Shown one piece after another: positions 15,642-24,914 of a stretch of 64,000 bases of DNA. The notes under the pieces are model-generated. The model did not search any database, was not told the origin of the DNA, and worked only from the letters and a program-made list of their open reading frames with translations. The stretch covers positions 1-64,000 of the forward strand of contig CAZFVV010000004.1 in assembly GCA_964522165.1 (NCBI GenBank), written 5' to 3'. Numbering within the stretch: the first letter of the stretch is position 1; every line of letters starts with the position of its first letter. This stretch comes from JABWBP01 sp964522165. Its GTDB lineage: Bacteria; Calditrichota; Calditrichia; RBG-13-44-9; J075. The position numbers and the translations under genes are program-made.

Positions 15642-16685
15642 TTATTCGGCATCCGGTTTGGGCGTATTCGGCCCGCTGGGCGGTAATGCCGGTTCTTTAA
15701 TATATTCCGTGGGAATTTCTCCCGTCATGCTATTCAAAAACGAGACGATATAGCGAATGTCTTCCGGCGAGGGGGTTTTGTTCATCTGATGTCTGGCCAT
15801 CATTGCGACCATTTCCTCCAGGCTATTGATAGCGCCGCTATGGAGGTACGGGGCAGTTTGGGCCACATTCCGCAAGCTGGCGACCTTGAACACAAATTTA
15901 TCCGCCTCATTGTTGGTGAGGTGGAACCTGCCGGTATCTTCATTGCCCGGCCAGGGCTGCACCATACCGAGCTTTTGGAACATGCCCCCGCCTAAGTAAG
16001 GGCCGGAGTGGCAGGTGACGCATCCGTTTTCAACAAATTTGTTGAAGCCGGTTTTCTCTTCGTTTGTGAGCGCGGTTTCATCGCCCCGGAGAAATTTATC
16101 CCAGCGCGACGGGGTTACCAGCTTGCGCTCGAACGCGCCGATTGCTTTGGCCATGTTGTCATAAGTGATCGGGTCTTTCTCCCCGGGAAAGGCTTTCTGG
16201 AACGCTTCCACATAGCCGGGAATGGATTTCAGGGTTTTGACCACCAACTTTTCATCCGGCATGGCCATTTCTACCGGGTTCAGGATCGGACCCTTGGCCT
16301 GCTCTTCCACGTCCCCGGCGCGGCCATCCCAGAACTGGGCAACCTGGCCGGCGGCATTATAAACGCTGGGCGAATTGCGGGTGCCGGTTTGCTGTTTGTG
16401 ACCGTCTGAGACGGGTTGGTTATCAACCCCAAAGGTATTCAAATCGTGGCAGGAATTGCAGGAAAATTCATGGCTTTTGGAGAGGCGCTTTTCATAAAAA
16501 AGCATCCGCCCCAGTTCCACCTTTTCGGGCGTAACCGGGTTATTCGCCGATTCCATGATTTCCGGCAGTGGTTTGAAGGCGGCCAGCATGGCCTGGTCGA
16601 TCTTTACGCTGATTTCTTTCTTGGCGCAGTTGCTGAAGGCAGCCAGCACGAACAATACACTGGTCAAAAGTAGAAAGAGTCTCAT
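15642..16685 (-). CDS. Di-haem cytochrome c peroxidase (CCP/MauG family), lipoprotein
   Basis: 347 residues. The signal ends in a lipobox (FSNC, Cys20), so it is probably anchored in the periplasm. Two c-type haem sites are visible, CNSCH (76-80) and CVTCH (222-226). The region ELGRMLFYEKRLSKSHEFSC is the typical bacterial peroxidase opening, and FKVASLRNVAQTAPYLHSG is the conserved C-terminal stretch. The family reduces H2O2 with electrons from periplasmic donors; MauG-type members oxidise proteins instead, and sequence alone does not separate them here. It is a single-gene unit on the minus strand, convergent with the bat operon. Both clusters concern oxidative stress or oxygen, but a link is only inference. 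Confidence 0.93.
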   Translation of the reverse strand: MRLFLLLTSVLFVLAAFSNCAKKEISVKIDQAMLAAFKPLPEIMESANNPVTPEKVELGRMLFYEKRLSKSHEFSCNSCHDLNTFGVDNQPVSDGHKQQTGTRNSPSVYNAAGQVAQFWDGRAGDVEEQAKGPILNPVEMAMPDEKLVVKTLKSIPGYVEAFQKAFPGEKDPITYDNMAKAIGAFERKLVTPSRWDKFLRGDETALTNEEKTGFNKFVENGCVTCHSGPYLGGGMFQKLGMVQPWPGNEDTGRFHLTNNEADKFVFKVASLRNVAQTAPYLHSGAINSLEEMVAMMARHQMNKTPSPEDIRYIVSFLNSMTGEIPTEYIKEPALPPSGPNTPKPDAE

Positions 16686-17279
16686 AGATGAATCCTCTAA
16701 AATTAAACTTTAAGCGAATTAATTGCCGCCGGGCGATTTCCTTCCCGGGGACAGAGCACTTTTCAGATACCCCGGTGTGCAAAGCGAAGTTAAGATTTTT
16801 TTTTGATAACCCATAGCAGTTAAGAATAAATTCACTTAATTGAGGCATGGTCATAATTTCGATTCTATAAAAAACAAAGGGTTGGTTCTGGGTAGGGGAC
16901 TCCTGCATTCGTCACGAAGTGACTCCTTTGGAGCCGGAGTGACAAGATCGGCGGCTGTCATTCCGGCGAATGCCGGAATCTCCTTTTTTCATCTGAAAAG
17001 TGCAATTTGTGCTGCGCCCGCCTGAAACGATTTCATCCTCCCGCCTGCGGATTATTTAACCACCCCAAGCGCAAAATTTGCGCCGCAAGGTGCATTTTTG
17101 AACTCAAAAACAGTTCATCTGAAATTGGGTGAACTGTAAAAAAAGGAAGTTTTATTCTCTTTAAAACAGGCGTTTAACCGCGTTGTCGTTCCATCGCGTT
17201 TTGGTTTGGCATTCAACTTGACTATGTCAAGATCAGTAAAATCAGTACAAATTGTCTAACTCAAATTCAGGAGATCGTT
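16686..17279. promoter_or_regulatory. Divergent intergenic region with hairpins
   Basis: A 594-bp spacer between two divergent genes; it must hold promoters for both, but I cannot assign a convincing -35/-10 pair. Visible structures are GTCAC-GAA-GTGAC followed by TCC-TTT-GGA (16911-16932), ATTCCGGC-GAAT-GCCGGAAT (16970-16989) followed by CTCC and a T6 run, and a small palindrome CTTGAC-TAT-GTCAAG (17217-17231) 50 bases before the next start. The rest is featureless to me. Confidence 0.5.
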
Positions 17280-20200
17280 ATGAAACTATTTTTTAATGCG
17301 TTCAGGAAGTTTCAATGTTGGAAGAACTTCAAGTTTCTCATTTTTTTGAGCATTCTTCTGACGTCGATCGCCGCCGCGCAATGGAACACGCAGAGTCCCA
17401 TTCCCACTTATCTCGACGTGCGGGGAGTCGCCGCGCCCACGGCGCAGCGGGTTTTCATCGCTACGGATGACAACTTCTTCGATAACAGCGGGGCGCTCTT
17501 CGAGTCCAGCGACGGCGGGGCAAGCTGGATCCAGCGCGAGGTGCCCTTCAGCTTAGGAGAACCGTTGAACGGCATCTTTTTCTTCGACAGCAACTTAGGC
17601 TGGACTTTCGGAAATTTCAACTACCGCACCACCGACGGCGGAACCACCTGGGAAGAGCTTCCCTTCCTCGGTTCGGCCTATTTCATGAAGTTTTACACCG
17701 CGAACTTTGGCCTTGCGACCGGAAACTTCGACCGATACGTGAGCCGCGACGGCGGGCTTTCCTGGGAACCCTCTCCTAATGGCATATTTGCTTTCGATTT
17801 TGCCGATGGCCAGACCGGGCTTGGCGTGGCCGACAGCGCTCTTTACCGCACAAACGACGGCGGAACCACGTTTACACTCGTGCACAGCGGCGCCGCACAG
17901 GCCGCGGCGTTTCTCTCGAATAGCGTGGCCGTTGGCATCGTCGATAACAGTTTCGTGCGCTCCACCGACGGCGGCGTTGCCTGGGCTACCGGCGCTGCAT
18001 CCGACGGCAGAAGCCGCCTGACGGCCATTTCCGCGGACGTCGCCCTGGCCTGGGGGCGAACCGGCAGCTTCCCGAATTACGACGACCGCGTTTTCCGCTC
18101 CGCCGACGGCGGCCAGACCTGGACCGACCTCGGCGAGGTGATGCCGGCCGGCGTCCTGGCTTTTACCGTCATTGACCCGCAAACCGTGGTCGCCGCGGAT
18201 CTGGAGGGAAACATGTTCCGCTCCGTGGACGCGGGGCAGAGCTGGACGCAAACGTTTGCCTCCCCCGGGCCGCTGCCAAGCTTCTTCAGCAGCGCGGTTC
18301 CCGTCTTCGTTGATTCCCAAACCGGTTATTTCGGCTACGGCGCCGGTTTCGTTATCAAAACGACCGATGGCGGCGCTTCCTGGGCGCAGATCTCCAGCGG
18401 CTCCGGCCAAAGCCTCAACGATATCGACCGCTTCCCGAACGGCGACCTGATCGCGGTCGGCGATAACGGAACCCTCCTGGCCAGCGACGGCGCCTCACCA
18501 TGGGTTATTCACCAGGCATTCACAACCCTCGATCTGGCGGCGGTGCAGGTGATCGGCCAGCAGGAGGTCGTGGCGGTGGACCGCGACGGCCGCGTGTATA
18601 GCAGCGCCGACGGGGGCGCAACCTGGCTGGCCGCCGCAGCAACGCCGCCCAATCTCGACGCTGAAGACCTGCACTTCACAGACCTCCTGAACGGCTGGGT
18701 GACCGGCGGGGGCGGCATCGGCAACGCCTTGTTCCGCACCACCGACGGGGGCGCTACCTGGACGGGGACGCCGGGCTTCGGCGGGCTTTACGTCGCGGTT
18801 GATTTCGAGGGACAAAATGGCTGGGCGGCGAATATCGGGGGGATTTTTTATCGCAGCAACGACGATGGCGAGACCTGGACAGAGGGAGAACTCCCCGGGT
18901 TTCCGTTTCAGATCAACGACATGGATTTCTTCGACGTGAGCACCGGCTACGCAGTGGGCTGGTGGGGCTACGCCGCCCGCAGCGACGACGGCGGCGCAAC
19001 CTGGGAGGTGCTGCCCACGCCCAACGAAGATGACCATTTCACCGACATCTACCTGGTCGGCGCCAATGAGCTGTGGCTGAGCACCAGCGCCGGGGTCGCC
19101 TATTACTCCGCCACGGGAGGCCAGAGCTGGGCCATTCTGGACATCGGTTCCGCGGGTTTCGGCAGCTTTTCCGCCGTTGCGGCCAACCCGGCCGGCGACG
19201 CCTGGACCGTGGGTTTCCAGGGCTACATCGAGCACTTCGCCGGCCCCCCGCCTCCGCCGCTCAACCGCCCGCCCGATGCGTCCTTCGAATTCGTCGCTAC
19301 CGGGCTTACGGTGGACTTCACCGATACCAGCAGCGATCCGGACGGATTCATCGTGAGCTGGTCCTGGGATTTCGGCGACGGCAGCGGCTCCACGGCGCAG
19401 CACCCCTCGCATACTTATACTGAAGCCAACACCTATATCGCGCGCCTCACCGTTACCGACGACGACGGCGACAGCAGCACTACCGGTCGAATCGTCACCG
19501 TGCAGCCCCTGCCGGGAGGCACATTCGGCGATTTCACCGAGGTGACCCCGCTCGACTCGCTCTTTGTGACCTCCCAGGACGAAGATTTCTGGGTGATTAC
19601 CACCGCCCCGGCGGATTACGACGGCGACGGCGACCTCGACATCGCGGTTCTCGGCTACTACGTGATTTACAACCAGAGTGTGGAGGATCGCCTGGTTTTG
19701 ATCACCAACGAGGGCCAGGCCGGGCCAGGGGAATGGGAATTCAGTTACACCGACGTGCCGCTCGGCGGGCTAAGCGCCGGGGCCTCGGACCTCGCCTGGG
19801 GCGACTTAGACGGCGACGGCGACCAGGACCTCGCGGTGGGAAGCGACGGCGAGACTGTGATCTATCGCAACGACGCCGGCGCGCTGGCGCTGATCGACGC
19901 CGACCTGCCGGGATACTGGGAGGACAACGACCAGGCCGATTTCGATCTGCGCTCCATCACCTGGACGGATTACGACAATGACGGCGACCTCGACCTCTTG
20001 CTGCCCTCGGTCTTTGACCCGGGCACGTTCTCTTACCGCACCGCCTTGATGCGCAACGACGGCCCTGACGGTACCGGCGGCTGGATATTTACCGAGACCG
20101 ACTCGGTTTTCGCGCCGGCCACTCACGCCCAGAGCGCCTGGGCGGACTTTGACGGCGACCAGGATCTCGATCTGCTGCTCGTCAACATCGCGCCGCTGAC

Positions 20201-21392
20201 CGACGACGGCTTCATCCGCCGCTACCGCAACGACGGCAACGGGGTCTTCACCGGCGAGGACATCCTCGGCGCCCTGAGCGTTGAGCACGGCGAGGCGCAA
20301 TGGGGGGACTTCGACGCCGACGGCGACCTCGACATCCTGGTGGCCGGCAACATCAAGGAGATCGACGGCACTTACACTCACATGGCGCTTCGTATCTATC
20401 GTAACGACGCTGAGAACTACGTGCCGGTGGAAGTCATCGATTGCATTCCCTGCCAGGGTTGGTTCGACCTCACCGCCGCCACCTGGGCGGATTATGAAAA
20501 CGACGGGGACATGGATATCCTGCTGGCCGGCACCTACAACTCCGGCTCCCAGATCGAAGGCCGGGCCTGGATCTACACCAACACTGACGGTATTTTTGCC
20601 GCAGATTCCGCCAGCGGGCTGCCGGCGCCGCGGGCCAGCGGTGACCGCGGGGGCACCTTCTCATGGCTCGACATCGACGGCGAGGGCGATCTGGATTACT
20701 TCATCGCCGGGCAGTATTTTGTTCCCGGCGGAAATGGCCTGGTCGAGGCGCAGATGCACATCTATCGCAACGACAAACCGGGGCAGAATGACTCTCCATC
20801 GGTCCCCTCGGGTTTGAGCGCTACTGTACAAGCCGGCGGCACGGTTCTACTGTCCTGGATCCCGGCCAACGACGATCACACCCCGGGCGCCGCGCTCACC
20901 TACGATCTCGACCTTTTCCGTAACGGCGTCCCGCTTGAAATCCCCCGCCGCCTCCCGCAGCCGGGCAACGTCAGCGCTGTAACGGAATGGCTGCTAACCG
21001 GGCTGCCGGACGGCCAGTACGATTGGACCCTGCGCGCGGTGGACGCCTCCTACAGCGGCGGCCCACTTGCCGCGGGCGAGTTCATCGTCGGCGGTCCGCT
21101 GGCGGTAGAGCCGAGCGACAATCTGCCTCGCGAATATGCTTTCGCGGAGAACTACCCGAATCCGTTCAACCCGGCGACGACCTTCCGTTTTGCGCTTCCG
21201 GAGCGGGCGCACGTGGAGCTGGCCGTTTACAATTTGAATGGGCAGTTAGTTACCCGGTTGGTGGACGAGAGCCGCCCGGCAGGAGTTCACGAGCTTCTTT
21301 GGGAGGCGCGCGGTCTCCCCAGCGGCACTTACTTCGTTCGCCTGTCGGCGGGCGCGTTCACCAAAACCCGGAAAGTCACGCTGCTGAAGTAA
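17280..21392 (+). CDS. Giant secreted propeller / PKD / FG-GAP protein with C-terminal sorting-like domain
   Basis: 1370 residues. A long signal peptide ends near residue 34 (SIAAAQ). Residues 40-640 are about a dozen Ycf48/BNR-type propeller repeats, each with a TDGGTTW or SADGGQTW signature. A PKD domain is at about 660-743 (WDFGDGSGSTAQHPSHTY). Residues 773-1170 are FG-GAP/VCBS-like repeats with calcium-type loops such as DYDGDGDLDIAV and DFDADGDLDILV. A fibronectin-III-like domain comes next. The last 85 residues start NYPNPFNPATTFRF and end TKTRKVTLLK, the C-terminal domain common in FCB-group secreted proteins and thought to direct sorting or surface attachment. AGGAGAT precedes the ATG. 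It is probably monocistronic; the ligand or substrate is unknown. Codon choice is visibly more GC-rich than in neighbouring genes. Confidence 0.9.
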   Translation: MKLFFNAFRKFQCWKNFKFLIFLSILLTSIAAAQWNTQSPIPTYLDVRGVAAPTAQRVFIATDDNFFDNSGALFESSDGGASWIQREVPFSLGEPLNGIFFFDSNLGWTFGNFNYRTTDGGTTWEELPFLGSAYFMKFYTANFGLATGNFDRYVSRDGGLSWEPSPNGIFAFDFADGQTGLGVADSALYRTNDGGTTFTLVHSGAAQAAAFLSNSVAVGIVDNSFVRSTDGGVAWATGAASDGRSRLTAISADVALAWGRTGSFPNYDDRVFRSADGGQTWTDLGEVMPAGVLAFTVIDPQTVVAADLEGNMFRSVDAGQSWTQTFASPGPLPSFFSSAVPVFVDSQTGYFGYGAGFVIKTTDGGASWAQISSGSGQSLNDIDRFPNGDLIAVGDNGTLLASDGASPWVIHQAFTTLDLAAVQVIGQQEVVAVDRDGRVYSSADGGATWLAAAATPPNLDAEDLHFTDLLNGWVTGGGGIGNALFRTTDGGATWTGTPGFGGLYVAVDFEGQNGWAANIGGIFYRSNDDGETWTEGELPGFPFQINDMDFFDVSTGYAVGWWGYAARSDDGGATWEVLPTPNEDDHFTDIYLVGANELWLSTSAGVAYYSATGGQSWAILDIGSAGFGSFSAVAANPAGDAWTVGFQGYIEHFAGPPPPPLNRPPDASFEFVATGLTVDFTDTSSDPDGFIVSWSWDFGDGSGSTAQHPSHTYTEANTYIARLTVTDDDGDSSTTGRIVTVQPLPGGTFGDFTEVTPLDSLFVTSQDEDFWVITTAPADYDGDGDLDIAVLGYYVIYNQSVEDRLVLITNEGQAGPGEWEFSYTDVPLGGLSAGASDLAWGDLDGDGDQDLAVGSDGETVIYRNDAGALALIDADLPGYWEDNDQADFDLRSITWTDYDNDGDLDLLLPSVFDPGTFSYRTALMRNDGPDGTGGWIFTETDSVFAPATHAQSAWADFDGDQDLDLLLVNIAPLTDDGFIRRYRNDGNGVFTGEDILGALSVEHGEAQWGDFDADGDLDILVAGNIKEIDGTYTHMALRIYRNDAENYVPVEVIDCIPCQGWFDLTAATWADYENDGDMDILLAGTYNSGSQIEGRAWIYTNTDGIFAADSASGLPAPRASGDRGGTFSWLDIDGEGDLDYFIAGQYFVPGGNGLVEAQMHIYRNDKPGQNDSPSVPSGLSATVQAGGTVLLSWIPANDDHTPGAALTYDLDLFRNGVPLEIPRRLPQPGNVSAVTEWLLTGLPDGQYDWTLRAVDASYSGGPLAAGEFIVGGPLAVEPSDNLPREYAFAENYPNPFNPATTFRFALPERAHVELAVYNLNGQLVTRLVDESRPAGVHELLWEARGLPSGTYFVRLSAGAFTKTRKVTLLK

Positions 21393-21764
21393 GACGCATC
21401 CCCGGAATTGCCGAGATAGGCAACCTCGTATTCAGGCTGCGACCCGCGTAGAGCCATCTGCGCGGGTCGCGGTCGATACAAACGACTCATTTTCGATGCG
21501 TTATATGCAGTCCTTTGCCTGGCCTGCCCGAACGATCTACTCCGATGATTGCCTGAATTTATATGAAAACTTAAAGAGGTGAGATGTACTGCGTAATAAA
21601 CCGGAGCGCCATCCCGGCTGCCGGGATGGCGCTCCGGAAAACAAATTTCGCAATGTAGTAAAAGTCACCCTGTGAGCATCTGGGGGGCGCGTCTCAACAG
21701 GGTTACTGTTGCGCTACTGCCAAATTTCAAATCCGCGATCCGCAATCTGAAATCCGCAATCGCC
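21393..21764. terminator. Intergenic region with strong hairpins between convergent genes
   Basis: The main structure is a perfect 17-bp stem with a 3-base loop at 21601-21637 (CCGGAGCGCCATCCCGG, CTG, and its complement). A second stem, CGACCCGCG / CGCGGGTCG, is at 21440-21469. Neither has a clean T-run, but their position between convergent genes fits transcription termination. Nothing else is recognisable in the 372 bases. Confidence 0.6.
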
Positions 21765-23048
21765 TCAGGGATCCAACCGCACCGCTAAAAATGCCGCGCC
21801 CACGTTGCCGGAGGTATCGAACGCCCGCACGTAAATGGTATGGTCGATCCCGGTGGCGTATCCCGAGAAATTCCAGACGTACTGGTACAGCGGGGTGCTG
21901 TCGGATCCTTTAAAAATCCCGTCGATATAGAAGGCCACGCTGTCCACCCCCATATCGTCCTGGGCGTCCGCCACCACGGTGATGGAGTTCAGGGCGCTGA
22001 CGGAAAATATGTTGTTGGCCCCCGGAGCGGGAAACACGATGTTGACCGTCGGGGGAGTTACATCGGGAATCACGTTGGATGAGACCGTCACGTTGATGAC
22101 CCCGCTGGAGACGTTGAATCCCTCGCGGTCGTAGGCCACCGAAAAGATGGTATGCCGCGATCCGTTGGGCAGGTTGCTGACGTCCCATTCGTAAATGTAA
22201 GGGAACTGGGTATCGCGGAATTTGCGGAAGCCGTCGATGACGAACACCACGCTGTCAACTGGGTTGTACTGGATATTTTCGACCTGGGTAACCACGCTCA
22301 CCAGCCCGCTCACGGCCTGCTGATTAATCGGATTGGCAATTTGCACCACGGGAGCCGTGATATTCCCGATCACCGCCGAGGAAATCGTTACCGTAATAAC
22401 GCTGGAAGATACGTTGAAGCCGATGCGGTCGTAGGCAATCGCAAAAATGGTATGCTGCGATCCGTTTACTAAGTTCTGGGTATCCCAGGTATAGATATAG
22501 GGGAACTGGGTATCGCGGAATTTGTGCACCCCGTCGATGTAAAATGCCACGCTGTCGATGGGGTTGTTTTCATCCCGGTTCACGCCCACGGCAATATTCA
22601 CCAGGCCGCTGACGGTCTGGTTGTCGAGGGGATTCTGCACCGCCACCGCCGGGGGTAGGGGTTCTCCCGTTGCCGGGGCAAATAGCCGCACCGTAATGAT
22701 GGCGGAAGGGCCGATGTTGCCGTCATCGTCGATGGCATAGGCGGTGATATGGTGATCCTCATTATCCGCAATCGGGTCGGTATTCCAGAGGTAATTCATA
22801 TTATCGCTGTTGGCGCTAAGGGCTTCCTGGCCATCGATAAAGAGCCGGATCGTTTCCACTTTTTTTTCATCCCAGGCAGATACCAGGATGGGAACCTGGC
22901 CATGCACGACTGCGCCGGAAGGCGGGTTATTGATAGTGGTGACAGGGGGGCCTTCATCCCTCTGCTCCAGGCATCCGTTAAAAAATAACAATGCCAGGGA
23001 TATTGCAGCCGGCAGCCCTATTAAGCGAGTGGATTTGGGATATACCAT
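21765..23048 (-). CDS. Lipoprotein with four Ig-like repeats
   Basis: 427 residues. The signal ends in a lipobox (FNGC, about residue 26), so it is surface or periplasm anchored. Four Ig-like (Big_17/chitobiase-type) repeats of about 95 residues follow, each with a VxNPxxxxxVSGxVxI-type opening, an IDG turn (LFIDGQEALS, FYIDGVHKFRDTQFPYIYTWD, in part) and a closing xxTIxVxAxD strand. Repeats 2 and 3 are nearly identical over FRDTQFPYIY and the following strand, also in DNA, which points to recent duplication. There is no catalytic domain. AGGAG lies 9 bases before the ATG. It is probably a structural or adhesive surface protein. Confidence 0.82.
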   Translation of the reverse strand: MVYPKSTRLIGLPAAISLALLFFNGCLEQRDEGPPVTTINNPPSGAVVHGQVPILVSAWDEKKVETIRLFIDGQEALSANSDNMNYLWNTDPIADNEDHHITAYAIDDDGNIGPSAIITVRLFAPATGEPLPPAVAVQNPLDNQTVSGLVNIAVGVNRDENNPIDSVAFYIDGVHKFRDTQFPYIYTWDTQNLVNGSQHTIFAIAYDRIGFNVSSSVITVTISSAVIGNITAPVVQIANPINQQAVSGLVSVVTQVENIQYNPVDSVVFVIDGFRKFRDTQFPYIYEWDVSNLPNGSRHTIFSVAYDREGFNVSSGVINVTVSSNVIPDVTPPTVNIVFPAPGANNIFSVSALNSITVVADAQDDMGVDSVAFYIDGIFKGSDSTPLYQYVWNFSGYATGIDHTIYVRAFDTSGNVGAAFLAVRLDP

Positions 23049-23415
23049 CTAATGTGCTCCTGTTTGGTTAATTATGACATCCTTATGTAAGTTCATAAAA
23101 AAAGCCATTTACGATTTAATTAGTGTGACCGGCATCATAAACCATGCCGCCTAATCTTTTCAGTGATCCGGGGAAAACCTTAAACGTGAAACGTAATGCC
23201 TAATTCGTAAAACGTAACTGGTATTCCGTATTCCGTTTTTATTACGCAATACGCATTACGAGTTACGAGTCATGCATCACGTTTTCCCTCCCTGCACAAC
23301 CATTCATTTTTGACCCCGCACATTTCCCCATAAATATTTCTCTTGAATCATCGGCCATTTTAGTTTATTTTTTGACAAAATTTTTACATAATTTGCTGAA
23401 AAAGGGTTTTCAAAG
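23049..23415. promoter_or_regulatory. Divergent spacer with CGTAATACG-type word hairpin and a promoter-like TTGACA
   Basis: Words of the type GTGAAACGTAATGCC, TTCGTAAAACG (about 23183-23225) are answered by CGCAATACGCATTACGAGTTACG (in part; about 23240-23285), giving an imperfect hairpin. A TTGACA at 23372-23377 lies 38 bases before the SPOR gene in an AT-rich stretch, but a -10 box at normal spacing is not clear. Nothing else was seen. Confidence 0.45.
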
Positions 23416-23985
23416 ATGAGCGGTACAACCAAATTTCGATCAGGCTTCTCTGCCGTCATTTTGATCGGTCTCATGATCTGGGCGTCCGGGTGTTCGGCGT
23501 CCAAGAGCGCCGGGGTTCCGGATCGCGGCATGGAGCCGGAAGCTCCCCGCACCGACGAATCTTTCGACCCGGTAATGCTCCAGGATGAAGATATCGAATT
23601 CCCGGCGACGAAAAGCCAGCCTCAAACCGAGGAAAAGCTTCCCCTGCCGGAAGAAAGCGGGGCAACCTCTCCGGCGATGCCGGAAAACCGGGCCATCGAA
23701 GGATTCCGGGTGCAGCTTTTTGCCACCCAGGAAATCGAAAAGGCTACCCTGGAAGCAAAAGAAGCGGAAAACCGGTTTGCCGGGGATGGCGTTGCGGTCT
23801 ATATCGAATTCGATTCCCCGATGTATAAGGTGCGGATCGGCGATTGCGCTACCCGGGACGCGGCCGAGCAGCTTCGGGAGCTGTCCCGGCAAAGAGGATA
23901 CTCTACCTCCTGGATTGTGAAGACAAAGGTTAATTCCAACCCTGCTCTGCCTTCCCCATCTAATACCGGAAGCGATGATCATTGA
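23416..23985 (+). CDS. SPOR-domain lipoprotein
   Basis: 189 residues. A lipoprotein signal with lipobox ASGC (about 23-26) is followed by an acidic, Pro/Glu-rich linker (about 30-90). The C-terminal SPOR domain covers about 92-175 (FRVQLFATQEIEKATLEAKE, YKVRIGDCATRDAAEQLREL). SPOR domains bind denuded glycan strands of septal peptidoglycan, so a role at the division site or in cell-wall remodelling is likely. The short polar tail is unremarkable. It is 75 bases upstream of yebC and may be transcribed with it. Confidence 0.88.
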   Translation: MSGTTKFRSGFSAVILIGLMIWASGCSASKSAGVPDRGMEPEAPRTDESFDPVMLQDEDIEFPATKSQPQTEEKLPLPEESGATSPAMPENRAIEGFRVQLFATQEIEKATLEAKEAENRFAGDGVAVYIEFDSPMYKVRIGDCATRDAAEQLRELSRQRGYSTSWIVKTKVNSNPALPSPSNTGSDDH

Positions 23986-24060
23986 GTTCTCGAGCGCACT
24001 CCTCTTGTTCAATCCATACTTCTTTTGAAATTGAATGCGTGATGTTTTAACGGAGGAATT

Positions 24061-24813
24061 ATGGCAGGACATTCCCAATGGGCGAATATTAAATTTCGCA
24101 AGGAACGGCAGGACGCCAAAAAAGGCAAAATTTTTACCAAGCTGATCAAAGAAATTACCATTTCAGCGCGGCTGGGCGGCGGGGATCCCAACGCGAACCC
24201 GCGCCTGCGCAAGGCCATGCTGGCCGCCAGGGCCGCCAACATGCCCTTGAAAAACATGGAAAATGCCATTAAGAAAGGCACCGGCGAACTTCCCGGGATG
24301 GTAATCGAAGAGGTCGCCTACGAAGGATACGGCCCCGGCGGCGTTGCCCTGTATGTACTTTGCACGACCGACAATAAAAACCGCAGCGTGGGAGAAATTC
24401 GCCATATCCTGTCCCGGCACGGGGGGAACTTAGGGGAAAGCGGCTGCGTGAGCTGGATGTTCCAACGCAAGGGTTTGATCCGGGCGCCGCGTGAAAATTA
24501 TTCGGAAGAAGACCTCATGCTCCTGGCAATTGACGCCGGAGCCGATGATTTTAAAGTGGAAGAGGCGTTTTACGAAATTTATACTCCCTTTGAATTGCTG
24601 GATGCGGTGCAAAGCACCTTAGAGGAAAAAGGCATCCGGGTTGAGTCTGCCGAATCGACCTATATCCCCCAGAATACCGTGCGGCTGGAAGGCAGGCAGG
24701 CGGAGCAGATGTTGAAATTGATGGAAGCCCTGGAAGAAAACGACGACGTGGAAGACGTTTACGCCAATTTCGACATCGACGAAACCGTTATGGAGCAAAT
24801 TGGAAGCGCTTAA
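24061..24813 (+). CDS. yebC: YebC/PmpR (TACO1) family protein
   Basis: 250 residues, normal for the family. The N-terminus MAGHSQWANIKFRKERQDAK is diagnostic, and the GGGDPNANPRLRKAMLAA region is also conserved. The family has been described as DNA-binding regulators and, more recently, as factors that help ribosomes translate difficult sequences such as proline runs. GGAGG precedes the ATG. Its position upstream of ruvCAB is the classical arrangement. Confidence 0.96.
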   Translation: MAGHSQWANIKFRKERQDAKKGKIFTKLIKEITISARLGGGDPNANPRLRKAMLAARAANMPLKNMENAIKKGTGELPGMVIEEVAYEGYGPGGVALYVLCTTDNKNRSVGEIRHILSRHGGNLGESGCVSWMFQRKGLIRAPRENYSEEDLMLLAIDAGADDFKVEEAFYEIYTPFELLDAVQSTLEEKGIRVESAESTYIPQNTVRLEGRQAEQMLKLMEALEENDDVEDVYANFDIDETVMEQIGSA

Positions 24814-24914
24814 AAACGGTGTTATAGTGTTCAAGTGTTATAGTGTTTTAGTATTATTGTAAAGAACCGGGAACCAAAACACTAAAACACCCTGCCACTT
24901 CCAATCTCGAAACG
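24814..24914. repeat. AGTGTTTTAGTGTT word hairpin
   Basis: GTGTTATAGTGTTCAAGTGTT and AGTGTTTTAGT words in the left half are answered by AACACTAAAACACC after a loop of about 25 bases. It fills the whole spacer between yebC and ruvC. Confidence 0.75.

Noticed and set aside
20281..20817. Overlapping open frame inside the giant secreted protein
   Set aside because: GC-rich genes leave long open shadow frames; the product is Arg/Pro/Ser-rich and has no start signal. Similar shadows across the window were discarded.
23372..23405. A complete sigma-70 promoter at TTGACA before the SPOR gene
   Set aside because: No -10 box at 16-18 bases; candidate TACATA and TAATTT lie too close. Kept only as a note in the spacer entry.
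24814..24914. CRISPR-like array in the repeated AGTGTT words
   Set aside because: Units are only 6-10 bases, imperfect and contiguous, without spacers of constant length, and no cas gene is present. The same holds for the other word-repeat spacers.
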